This document shows positions 10,561 to 22,400 of a stretch of DNA of 64,000 bases, piece by piece. A program made the position numbers and the translations under genes. The notes beneath the pieces were generated by a model that had not been told where the DNA came from, did not search any database, and worked only from the letters and a program-made list of their open reading frames with translations. The stretch spans positions 124,001-188,000 of the forward strand of contig JADHYV010000028.1 of the NCBI GenBank assembly GCA_027604705.1, written 5' to 3'. Each line of letters opens with the position of its first letter. Position 1 is the first letter of the stretch. This DNA comes from Allomyces arbusculus. Taxonomy: Eukaryota > Blastocladiomycota > Blastocladiomycetes > Blastocladiales > Blastocladiaceae.

Positions 10561-10900
10561 TTATGTGGTCGAGGCGCATGGGCGACAATGTGTGAGGGAG
10601 GAGAAGGATTATGAGTGGACGAGGCCACCGATCGACAAGGCTGATGGTGTGAGTGGGTACCAGCATGAAGAACTCCACATTCCCTGGATCCAGCATTCTT
10701 GTCCCAAGGCCTCAAAAACATGAGTCAGCTCGTGCTCTACCATGTCCTTGTTTTCGTTGTGACCAGTGCGTTCGTAGTCGCCTGCCTGACTTCTCGATCA
10801 GCCGTTTACCTTCGCTTTTGCAGCTCACGCGGAATAACATCAGAAAGAATTCGGAGCAGCCACTGGCGTTGGACCCTTCCATATCATTACAAACATACTA
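10561..10900. other. intergenic, Dicer 3' flank
   Basis: Lower-GC stretch between the presumed gene remnant and the Dicer stop codon. No gene supported. Confidence 0.4.
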
Positions 10901-13900
10901 TCATTTCGTGGTTTCGGGCGAGGATGCTCCCCTCGCCATCAGCGACGCGCCCACATCTGCCCCATACCCAAACCGTTCCATGGCTGCTGCCGGAACCAGC
11001 AAATCGGGATTGCAAGGTTCTTCTGCATCGCTCGCGTCATCCTCGGTTCCCGTGGCGTCATCTCTCTCGTCGCCAGTCTCCACGGGCGCTGCTGAAACGC
11101 GGCCCGTCCTGTTGCCGCGAGCCGCGTCCGCATCCACGTCAACATCCATGGCGTCGTCCTTCTGCTTTGCGCACATACTCTCAACGTATCGCAGCCGCAC
11201 TGGGCAATCGCACCCAATCTCGTCCCAGAATTCCATCGTTTTTCCGTCGAGCGTGGCCAGCGCCGCCTGCGCTGCCCGAATCTTGGCCGCCTGCGACGTG
11301 TCCGCGGTCCCGCGGCCAATTTCGTGCCCGTGCAACGCGGCGCGGTACGTCAAGCTCGTGTCTGGATCGAGCACGGCGTCAGTCCCCACAGTACCAAAGG
11401 CCAGGAACGACGGTGTTGGGCGCGCCGCAGCAGGTGAGGGCGACGCGGTCGCCACGTTCTCAAGCCGCAGTCCGCTGCACCGCTTTTGCGCGACCACTTC
11501 GTAAATGTAACTGAGCGGGTTGCGCGCGTAAGTGTCGGGCGTGACATAGTGTTCGAGGTAGGGAGCGAAGAGCCGGTCGTGCAGTCGCGTCACCGCGTCC
11601 ATTTCGCACCCAGAATCGATCCAGACCGCGGCGAACAGAGCCTCGACCACGTCGCCGAGCGCCTACCGGAAGAAAAAACTCTTGTCAGATGTATCGTCCC
11701 CACCAGGTTCCAGGGAAAGATTGTGTACTTTTGGCGGTGACAACCTCTCCCACAGCCCACCACACCGAGCATAATTGTTGCCGCTTCCAACCGGGTTCTC
11801 GCGCGTGATCCCGAGATCAATCAAATCAGCCTCAAACTTGGCCACGACGCGGCCGAGGTGCGGATGCATCGACGCCACGTGCCGATGCAAGCCCATGTGC
11901 ACGCAAACCAAGCCAAGGAACATGTTGTTGCACGCGACCGACTGCATGCGGTGCAGCAAAACGGGGGACGCTGTCGGCCACCGGGTCATCAGCCGCTTCA
12001 CGACCGCGTACTGGAGCAGGGCGTCGCCGAGCCATTCGAGCCGTTGGTAGCTTGGTGCGAGCAAGTAGGACGGATGCGTGAGCGCCTGCACGGCCAAGTT
12101 CGGGTTCCGGAAGCGGTGGCCAAGGATTGCAGAGACGGCGGCAACGTCGACGGGTGGGCGGTCCGGTGCCGACACGGCAGATGTGCTTGTAAATTGACCG
12201 AAAAACACGGGCTCGTCGTCATCGGCCGCGTCGGAATCGTTGGCGATCGCAGCAGCCCCGTGATCCATGTTGCCATTCTGGTACAGCGCGCCAACCGCGT
12301 CCCATAAGCTTGCCGACGTCGGAAACTCGTCGGCCATGGTCGTCATAAACTTGAGCAGCGTCGAGTATGCGGCCTCGAGTCCAGCGTCAGTGTAGACGGC
12401 ACCGAGGAGCGCCTCGATCAAATCAGCGCGCATCTTGTCTGACGTGGTTAACGGCTTGGGCTTGAACTGCAACCAGTCGCGCCAGTCACGCGGGCGGTAA
12501 GCGTGCGCGACCACGGCCTCGTGGAACCGCCAGCACTCCGAAATGTCGCATAGCAGTGTGTTGACGGTTAGGGTCATACGATTCGCGCACAGCACGCCCT
12601 CGTGGCCGTCCGGGTTCTTGACAAACGTGTAGGCAGTCGTGAACACTTGCAGAACTGTGTCGCCAAGAAACTCCAGCGACTCGTAGTTGGGCGTACGCGC
12701 CGACGACGGCAGCGTCAGCGCCTGCCGGAACCGCTCGAGCGTGCATGGGATGTCGAGCCGCGCTTGCGTCGCGCGCAGCGTCATGATCTCGTCGACGTGG
12801 TAGATGGCCTCGGAAATGGCGCGCAGGCTGCCGTACACGTGTGCGGGCACCGGGATCCATGCGACACGCGCGGGCGTGTCGGGCAGGAAAACGCGGACGT
12901 TGTCCATGCTGCCGTCCGTGGGCACGATTCGATGAGCGTCGCTCTTGGACTTGCCCTTTGAGCACCGTGGAACGAGGCGGCATTCCAAGATGGTCGTCGG
13001 ATGCTGCATCGCCAGCGACAGCACGTTGCTCGTCTTGTGCGTCTGCACGTCATTTGCGGGCTGCAAAGCCGATTCGGGCACCGACCCGGGTGCGTGGACC
13101 CGAAGCACCTGCATAGGACGCATTTTGTCGGCGCGGTCGGCGACGAGGACACAACGAGCACGGTGCTGCTCGCGAAACACACCGACGACCATATCCACCA
13201 CAGCGTCCCCGCGAACCGTGTTCCAATCCGTTTCCGTGTAGACGCGCATCAAGTCCCAGTCAATGTTGGCGTGACTCAGCTCGAGCGAGTGCACGAGCGG
13301 AACAAGGTAGCACGCCATGGGCGGCGTCGGCTCGGGCGGCGACTGGGCCCAATTCTGCACCCATGTTCCGGAGAGTACGCGGACCATAAACTTGTCGACA
13401 AGATCCATTTCCGAACGCGTCAGCTGCAGCACCGTCGGCGTTCCAATCGGCTGACACGTCCACCCGGCGGCGATGGTGACACGGACCGCGTCCATTGGGT
13501 GGCGCGTCAGGACGCCGACGCGGGCCATGTTACCAAACAAGGGCGCGAGCCGATCGCTTGCGTCGTCCTCGTCGGTATCTGAAGATGGCAGAAAAATGCT
13601 GAGATACGCTGAGTACGTGCTATCGGGTGCCTCGTCAACAGACGTGCGGATCGACTCGGCAAATGGCGCCGCATAGGTGCGGGTTGACGTGTGCACCTTT
13701 GAGTGTGCGTCGTAGAATCGCCGCACGACACCCTTGGGCGGGCGCACTTGGCTGATGGGCCGCAAATTGCCGTCGAGGAGTCCGGCCTTGTGTAGCCTCA
13801 CGCACGCGTCAAAGGCCACCAGCTGCCGAGCGAGCTGCTTGGACGGCGCCGTGCGCTCGAGCACCTTGGTTTCGAGCCGCACGCTCTCGGGAAGGAACAG

Positions 13901-16790
13901 AATGCACCGACACCCGGGCTCGCCTCTTGTTGGCGGCGCCTTCGCGGCCACGAGCCGCGCGCGCTTGTCGAGCGCCGGGTCAATGACGGCCGCAAAATCG
14001 AGATGCCGCAGCCGGGACGACCGCGACCGGTGCCACTCGGTGTTGCGCTCCGAGTCTTGGAGAAGGTACCGCGGCTGCGGACGGTAAAACTCGTTCCCGG
14101 GCAGCGTCGCGCAAAATTGAGCCAGGAGCGGGACTGCTTGCTGCAGCGTCAAGGTCGCACCCGTTGATTTGACCTTGTAGAGATGCACAGCTTCTTTGGG
14201 GTCGGCGTGCAGGGCGTCGTCCTGGTCAGGTCGCGACATGTTGGTATTTGCCTCGGCCAGCTTCTGCTCCTGGTCGCGCAGGTCGGCCATGAGCCGGATC
14301 TCGTCCGGGTTGTTGGCATTGATCATAACCACATACTTGGACGACCGGTGCCGCGCGCGGCCGCGCGACTGGATCAGCGAAATGACCGTCTCTGTGAGAT
14401 CAATGAGTGAGGTCAGCCAACAAGCCTGAATCGACATCAATGCGGCGATGCGAAATGGGGTTGCGTACTCGGCAAACTGAACCGAATCACGGTGTTGCAC
14501 GCCGGAATGTCGAGCCCCTCCTCGGCAACTTGCGTTGAGAACAGCAAATTGATTTTGCCCGCGCGAAAGTCATCAATGACCTTCGTCTGGTGCTCGACCT
14601 CCATACCACGCGCGAGCGCCGTCCACGCGCTGCCGGAATGGCCTGTAATGCACTCGGTCGTAAGCGGCGCAAGTCGCGCGTCCTCGTCGCGCAGAAAATG
14701 GTCCAGCAGGTCGCGCAAGATGCGAACCAAAAGCCGCCGCTCAGCAAAGACAATACCGCGAAAATGCACGTGCGCACCGGTCGTAACCGAGACGGCGGGC
14801 GCAAGCACGTCGAGGAACAGCGATCGCACTTTTTGCGATACCGTGGCCATGGTGATCGGAAGCGGCGCACCTGTAGCGCGGGCCCGGGCGTTGAGCTCCT
14901 GAATTGCCGGCAAGAGTGCTGGGTCGACCACGACATGGGCACTCCGACCTGCTTGTTGAAGGCGCTGGATGGGCTGCACGAACTCGTGCAGCACCTGCAG
15001 GAGGTACCGCTCGGCGACGCAAACGCCGCACTCGGCAGCAATGTGTGGGTACTCGTTGAAGAGCGTGCGGTTGAACAGGTTGGGCGCAATGCGCATCGCG
15101 TCGTCGTGGATCGCGAGGTAAATGGGCCCGACCTGAGCGGCTGGAGTTGGCTCGCGGAACATGACAAACTGCGTCTCGGCGCGCGGCGCGTGCTGCTCGA
15201 GCTCGTCGTGGGCATCATCGACTTGGAACACGCTCGCATCCATGGTCTCCTCGAGTGCCCTAGCTTATGGAATCTGGTCAGTCGGCAGCTGGCAACGGAG
15301 ATGCGCAACAGGGCCAAGAGGGGCTGCACGCACATCATGCGCATCTGAACGTTGCCCTTCGCGTTGCTCGGCGAGGCCGTCATGCAAAAGACCTTGGGTC
15401 GGGCCAGCTTCGGCGCGGCGTGGTAAAAATTGGTCATGATTAGGCGCATCGGGTGCCGACCGACCGCATCGTGCACCTCGTCAAAGACCATGACGCAAAT
15501 CTACATGCGGAAATAAACCTCAGTTGACACCGCTTGACACTACATTACTTCGGGGTTGAGAGCACGAACCTCGGACAGCCGGACATACCCTGATCGAAGC
15601 GCGTCGAGCACAATCTGCGAGGTGGAGACGACCACGTCCGTCTTGGCCTGCATCCTCCACCACTCTTTAGCGCCCCACGACTCGGCCACGTCGCCATGAA
15701 TGAGCTCTACGCGCAGCGCCGTGTGCTTCTTGATAACGCTGGCCTGCTGAATCGCCAAATGCACCTAAAAGAGCAAGAGCAGCGACGTGAGTCCAATGAA
15801 GACACTCCGATTCACAAGAGCACCCGGCTTTGAACCTTGTTCACGACGAAGAACGCCTTTCTCGGACGGTAGAGCCGGCCGCCATTGCTGGCCGCTTGCT
15901 CTTGCCGCTCCTTTTCGACGGAACACATGTGGCGAATCAGCAAGACGGCGACGAGCGTCTTGCCGCTGCCCGTGGGCATGACGGCGATCACGTTCTCGCG
16001 CACAGCATGTTGGTAGAGCTCGAGCTGGTACGCGCGTGGTTGCGGAATGTTCGCAAACGCGCCGTTTTCCGTGTCGGCGTCAGCGTCGACGTCGCCGTCT
16101 ATATTGGCGGCCGGGTCGCGATCTGGTCTATTTTCGGCGCGCGGCGAGGTCGCAGGCTCAGTGGTGTCCTGGTCAGAACGTGGTTCTGGTTCTACCACAT
16201 CCATGGCGTCGTCGTCAGGACCGGTGACCGGGGTACCGCGTCGCTCCGCGATGGGTTCGACTGAGTTGCGGTTGGAACTAATCTCCACCTGGGATCGCGC
16301 GTCGAGTAGAGTTGGCGAAGTGACGGCGTCCTGCGGTGAGCACATTTCCCAATCGTGGTCTAAATTCAAACGGCAATCAAACGTCAGGCGCACGATCATG
16401 AGCTGCAAAAGGCGTTGATGGTGCGGACCAACTGCTCCGTTTTGCGCTGGCGGATGGCTCAGGTCGGGGGACACTCCTGGTACGCGATCCTGAAGAAGGC
16501 AAAAAGAGAAATGAACAATCAAGTACGTGGAAGGACATAAAAACAAATTTCTTGGTCATTGTACAAACCACCAGCCGCGGCCCCTCATCGACGACTGTCA
16601 CAGGCTCGCCCAAGCCAAGCGGCGGGTCGCCAGCAGTCAAAGTCGCGTAAAGTCGACGCAAGACTTGCATTCGAGCGTGTGGGCTCAGGCTCGGCACGGT
16701 TGCCTGTGGCGCCGGATTAAATCGTGCAAATGGGTCGCGATGGAAGTAACTGCCGGGCGAAACTGGTCCTGGTGGTGGTACTGGAGCCAT
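10901..16790 (-). CDS. DCL: Dicer ribonuclease III
   Basis: Cuts long dsRNA into small RNAs for RNA interference. Exons in transcript order: 16790-16569, 16489-15836, 15764-15570, 15500-15334, 15259-14469, 14391-11792 and 11662-10901. They sum to exactly 1,797 codons (1,796 aa), supporting the model. Domains: helicase with MPTGSGKT (about residue 237), DEVH (about 363) and QSRGRAR (about 685; splicing yields RFSLPKTVISLIQSRGRAR); a Dicer dimerisation-like region (about 740-830); RNase IIIa with ESLEFLGD (about 1244) and DLIEAL; RNase IIIb with RLEWLGD (about 1462) and GDVVEAL (about 1546); and a C-terminal dsRBD-like region (about 1600-1700). Both RNase III sites keep their acidic residues. 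I could not see a clear PAZ domain. An acidic insert precedes the helicase, and the C-terminus is acidic. The 129-nt last intron could have an alternative donor. Confidence 0.93.
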
Positions 16791-17569
16791 GACATCGCGT
16801 CAGTGTGGTTCCAACCCAACCGCATGCATATCACAATCGTAGCCGAAGTACCGACCTGATGCCGCAGATCTGGTCCCACCAGTTTGATGCGGGTCTGGTG
16901 AAGACGCACTTGATGGCGGCGGAAGTCGTGTCTGTGCAGCCAGCGCATGGTCGGTTGTTTGGTCGGTGAGCGATTCAAGTTCGACCATTCACGTTCAATC
17001 ACATCCTTGATTCACCGTTTGGCCCACTGATGTGGTCTTGAGCGTGCAGCAAACCGACCTGGATCATGCTTGAGCTTCTTGGAACACCGTGCAGCAAGTG
17101 CGCCCGCGAACGACGTTGCGCAATCGAGAGAATGGGACGGCCGCGAGTTGGAGACATGTTGCAGGCAGGATCGGACAGCTGCAGTAAATGAAATGGAGGC
17201 GCAGTGTACCGTCCGCGTCACGTTTGCTCCGGACAAGTTTGACCAGCGCATCTGGACATGATTCGGACTGGTATCTGTCGGCCGCGAGGCAGCTCGAGAC
17301 AGACTCCGCACCCTGCAGCAGCACCAGCCAAGGTGACGATTCTCGCGCCCAACACCTTGCAAAGACTCTGCAAGTCGACATGATCAGCGAGGAAGGAACT
17401 GACGAACGGTAGTTTCAATGGACCCCAGCATCGCAACGACGGCGAATCGTCCAAGAGCGAAGAGGAAAAAGGCAACCCGCTATATCAGCGCTGGCCTATC
17501 CGAGTCCAATCTCAGCAGCATTGATCACGAAAACTTCAAACCATTCATTTTCGCTCCATCCTTGTCATC
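16791..17569. other. intergenic, Dicer / PIG-A divergent promoters
   Basis: About 780 bp between the two starts with several short frames but no recognisable protein. Holds the promoters of both genes by position. Confidence 0.45.
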
Positions 17570-19332
17570 ATGGATGGCCCGGAACGGTTGAGGATATGGT
17601 CAGTACAGAATTGGTGACTGTGAGTTCCACAAATTGGTCTCGTCGTTCATTTGACAAGCCTGGGCTGATCAACCAGTCAACTTTTATTTTCACGTAACAG
17701 CATGGTGTCGGACTTCTTCTTCCCAAACGTCGGTGGAATCGAGAGCCACCTGTACTGCCTCTCTCAAGAGCTGCTGTTGCGCGGGCACAAGGTGATTATC
17801 GTCACGCACGCCTACGACCGCGCACCCGGCCATCAGCCGTCGTCCAAGAGTATGCCTGACAGAAACACGGATCAGCGGCCCAGGGCCCGCGTCGGCATCC
17901 GCTGGTTGACCAACGGGCTCAAGGTCTACTACCTGCCGCAAATTGTCTTGCCGTCGCAGGCGAGTTTCCCGACCATTTTCGGCCACTTGGCCTACTTTCG
18001 CGACATCATGATCCGCGAGCGCATCCAACTGGTTCACGGGCACCAGGTAACGCGTCCATCACCTTGTAATTCGGTTCTTGCAAGTCGTCTCATGCTTCTC
18101 CACCGTCTTGTAGGCCTTTTCGTCCATGTGCCTCGAGTATATTTTGCACGCGCGGACCATGGGCTTGAATGCGTGCTTCACCGACCACTCGCTCTTCGGG
18201 TTCAACAACACGGGCGCGATCATGATCAATAAGGTGCTCAAGTTTGTGCTCTCCGACGTTGACCATGTGATTTGCGTGAGCCACACATCGCGCGAGAATA
18301 CGGTCTTGCGCGCGGCCTTAAACCCAACGTGCGTGTCCGTGATCCCGAACGCCGTAATCGCCGACGATTTCTTGCCGGATCCAAAGGCTGTGGACCCGAA
18401 CTGGGGTGCGTTTCGTGATGCTTGAAGTACCCGCTCATGGCGCTAGATTGACTTGCTGGTGTGCCAGTGACGATCGTGTGCGTGACCCGTCTCGTCTACA
18501 ACAAGGGCGCCGACTTGCTAACGCAGGTCATACCGCGGGTCTGTGCCGCGCTACCCAACGTGCGCTTTATCATCGGTACCACCGTTCCCCACCTCTCTGC
18601 TTGCTTCTGGCCCCTCCCACTCACACAACCCTATCGACGGACCCAAATCTAGCCGGCGACGGCGCCAAACGCGTCGACCTCGAGCAAATGCGCGAGCAGC
18701 ATGTGCTGCAATCGCGGGTTCAACTACTCGGCGCCGTCCCACACGCACAAGTCCGCTCTGTCCTGGTCCAAGGCCAAATCTTCCTCAACACGTCGTTGAT
18801 CGAGGCGTTTGGCACAGCCATGGTCGAGGCTGCATGTGCCGGATTACACGTCGTCTCAACACGAGTCGGCGGCGTCCCGGAGATTTTGCCGCGCGAGTTG
18901 CTCACATTCTGCGACCGCCCACACCCGGTGGATCTGTCGACGACATTGATCCGGGTGGTGCGTGAGTTAGGGCCGAACGATCTGTGGGCGACGCACCGAG
19001 TCGTAAGGGACATGTATGCGTGGAGCGATGTAGCCGCACGGACGGAAAATGTGTACCGCGGGGTCGTGCAGCGGGGTGGGGTCTGGGATCGGGAATTGGT
19101 CGACCGCCTCGTGCTTTACCGATCGGGCGGGTTAGTGGCTGGGCTGCTGTTTTGCTTGGCCGTGACGGTCGACTTGCTGCTGCTCAACCTGCTCGAGTGG
19201 TGGCGGCCGCGCGACCAGATTGATGTCGTGCCCGATTTTCATTTGGACAAGTGGCGCCAGCTGCACGGCGACGGCGGCGACGTGGGGCCGCCGCGGGAGG
19301 AGCCTGTCGCAACTGACGAGCCGCACGAATAA
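17570..19332 (+). CDS. GPI3: PIG-A/GPI3, GPI-GlcNAc transferase catalytic subunit
   Basis: Transfers GlcNAc from UDP-GlcNAc to phosphatidylinositol, the first step of GPI-anchor synthesis, on the cytosolic face of the ER. Exons 17570-17598, 17701-18046, 18114-18405, 18468-18575 and 18653-19332 give 484 aa, the usual length. The 29-nt first exon encodes only ten residues and is supported because splicing restores '[12 protein letters not shown]', conserved in the family. Other marks: [16 protein letters not shown], '[13 protein letters not shown]', and the GT4 EX7E motif [11 protein letters not shown]-terminal TM helix ('[20 protein letters not shown]') and short lumenal tail match the known anchor. 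The stop codon TAA overlaps an AATAAA hexamer (19328-19333), a possible polyadenylation signal. Only 98 bp separate it from the convergent gelsolin gene. Confidence 0.96.
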
Positions 19333-19430
19333 ATCTCAATGGTCCTACGTCCACGTCCCCTCTCCACCCTCCCATTCCACGACAATCCGAACGTGCTATA
19401 AACGAATATGACATCCGCAAAGTTCGCGCG

Positions 19431-22400
19431 CTAAGTCGACCGGTCAGAGTCTTCCCCCTCCTCCACGCATTTCTTCGCTTCGCCCACGACACGTCGCGCA
19501 TCGCGCCACGCGAAAAAGAAGCTGCGGAATTGCACCGACTCGCGCCCACCGTGCTCCACGACCACCACCTTCCTCGCCTCAGCGGCAGCCTTGACGCCCG
19601 GTACCACCACGCCGTCGAGCGCAAGCTTCTCGAAATCCAGTCCCTCCCACCACCAATCCGTTCGCGGTAAATCGCCAACCCCATTCAGCGCCGCATCCAG
19701 CACGTCCGCGCCCAGCACCGACGTTTGCGAATCGCCAGGCCGCATCAGGATCGCTCGCGCAGCCTCGCGCGTGACCTGCCGCGCCGTCGGCGTTGCTTGC
19801 TTGCCGACCCACACATAGAGCGGCGTGTCACTCCCGAGATCCAGCAGAAGACAATCTTCCGGGTGATCCGTGCAATGCGCGGGAGCGCTGTCAAAATCGT
19901 CGACGCGCACGATGCACGGCCGGTGCCCGGCGATGCCAGACGTGACCCGGAACACGCGCAGCGGCCCGCCACTCCCAGTCCCGAACAAGGGGACGTTGGT
20001 CCTTGGCCCCACGGCGACCGCGAGGATCCCGGCGAGCAGAGCGTCGCCGTCGGGGGTCCCGTCGTCGACGACACGGAACGGCGGCCGCTGATCGTCATCG
20101 AACCGCTCGAGGTACCGCTGCGCGATCTGCTCGACAAGCACCCTCTCTTCCACTTTGATCCCGCGACCGACCCATAACACCACCTCCCGCCCATGGCCAA
20201 AATTGACCAATGCCGCGTCCCGCGCAACGACGTGCGCAGGATCGAACTCCACCTGCACGGCGACACATGTCGTCCCGTACTGCACGCGCACGCAAAACAA
20301 CTTCCCACCCGTCCTCGGCTCATCCAACTTCGGGTCCTCGACCAATACCACACGGTCCAAATGCGCCAACACATGCAGCGGCTCCCTGGCAGCATCAATC
20401 CTGACCAACCGAATCGGGCACTGGAACGCGCGCAACACGTCCCTGAACGCGGGCCATGCCGCATACGCGAATTTCGGGAACGCCGTGCGCGGCGTGGCCG
20501 GGCCCGACCAGAAGTAGACGACAACGGTGCGCGGGCGACGTGCAGTAGCGGCATGATTGCGCGGCAGGTCCGGGTGCGCCGGGTCAATGGCGCGGTAGAG
20601 GGCCAGGAAGACGTAGGCGCGGTCGGCACGGAGCGCAGCGATCGGATCGAGCACGTGGTCTGCGACCTTGATGCATTTCCCGAGTGACGGGGAGAATTCA
20701 AAGACCGACGACTGCACGAGCGCGGATTGCGCGAGGTGCAGGATGGTTGCGGCTTGGTCCTGTCGAAGTGCGGGTGAGGGCGGTTGGTGCAGGAGATGCG
20801 TCTCAGCTGGGTCCAGGAGCGGGCCGGACCGTGGTGTGGCCAGGGTGCGTGCCGGCGCGCGCGTCGCGAGCTCGAGTTCTCGGATCCAGTCGGTGAAAAA
20901 GAGCTTGAACATAAACGGCTCGGACCCACCAAAGCACTTGTGGATCCCGATCCACCGGAGCGACCGCGGGCGGTCAGACGTGGTGAGCAAGTTGCGCAGC
21001 AGGTCGAGCGTCGCGTCGCGATCGGCCAGTGCGGAACGTCGGCCAAACCACAGATACGCGTCCTGACCGGCGTCGAGCAAGTAGCATTGGCGCTCGTCGA
21101 GGATCGTCCAGCTGGGCCGCTGGCCAAAGGACACGGTCGAGTCGAAGACGAGCGCCGGCTCACTTGGTTCTTGCTGGGGTCTGGGTTCGGCCTTGGAATC
21201 CGTCAGCGCGGGGTCCTTGGCAGGCGAGCCAATTCGGTGGAGAGTGAATCCGGGCGACCAGGCCTCCTCGAATGCCGGCGAGGTCGATCCGAACCGGCAT
21301 GCGGGCTCGTCGTTATTCGTGAATCCCTGGCATGGATCACCGTCTACACAATAACAGTCTGTCAGCGCGGCGCTGATCCACTCTGGCACAAATAGAAGAT
21401 CCGCACCAAGCAAATCATCCACCCTTGCCCACGGCGACTCCCAGTCCTCATTGGTCTCTAACCTTGCCTTCCCACTTCGATGAAACTTGACGATTGCCTC
21501 GGCGACTAGTCGACACGGCGCGGCCGCCATGCCCGGACACGCTGGCCCGCGCACAACCGTGATCACATCCCCCTGATCGACCAAAAACACCCCACGCGGC
21601 TCACTCCGCATCACACACCCGCACGGTGGGATACGGCGCAGCCGGCGCCATGGGTCGCGCGGAGTCCACTGGTAGACACGTACCGGATCGCTGTCCGGAA
21701 CGACCGGGTGCAACGGGTCGGCCCGCGCGGCCTCGCGGTCGGCGATCGTCGTCCATGCCGGCATCGACGCGACAAACTCGTTTGACTCATTACCCGACTC
21801 TTCGCGCTGCATATGCGCAATCTCAGCGCCCATGTGCCGGCGTAACAGGTGCGCGAGGAATGCCGACGCCGCAACTTTGGCCGCAGTCGCCTGCGCACCG
21901 AGCCACTGGTAGACGGCGCCGAGGTGCGGCGCGTCGTCGGGTACGGCGGCCACGGGCGCAAGAATCAGGTAGCAGTCGTGGTCGTTGAGTTCGAGCGGTA
22001 AGTCGGAGGGTACACGCACGACGCTGGGCCCGTCAAGGACAAAAATGACGGTTTGCTGCGTGTCACGCAGAGCCGGGTCGAAAAGTACGGTCGTGTCAAC
22101 AGAGTCAAAGAGCGTGTGCAGCGCCGACCGGTCGCGCGGACCGAGCGCCGGCTCGGACCGTGGGCGTCGCGTCGATTCGTTGACGAGCCGCGGAGCCGGG
22201 TCAGACGGGGAGGTGGGGGTGATGCCGAGCGCCGACCTCGTGGATGCGATCAACATGGACGTAGGCTCGGTGGAAGTGTCGTCGCTGTCGACGGGCACGA
22301 ACCAGTCAGCCCAGTAGGTGGCCGGGATATCGGTCCAGGGCGTGCGGTGGACCGCAATGGACGAGTCAGCCGGAGTCGCGCGGTCGGTCGAGTCGGTGCG

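Noticed and set aside
19745-21163. 472-codon frame antiparallel/overlapping the gelsolin gene
   Set aside because: Arg/Ser-rich shadow frame inside a well-supported gelsolin-repeat gene.
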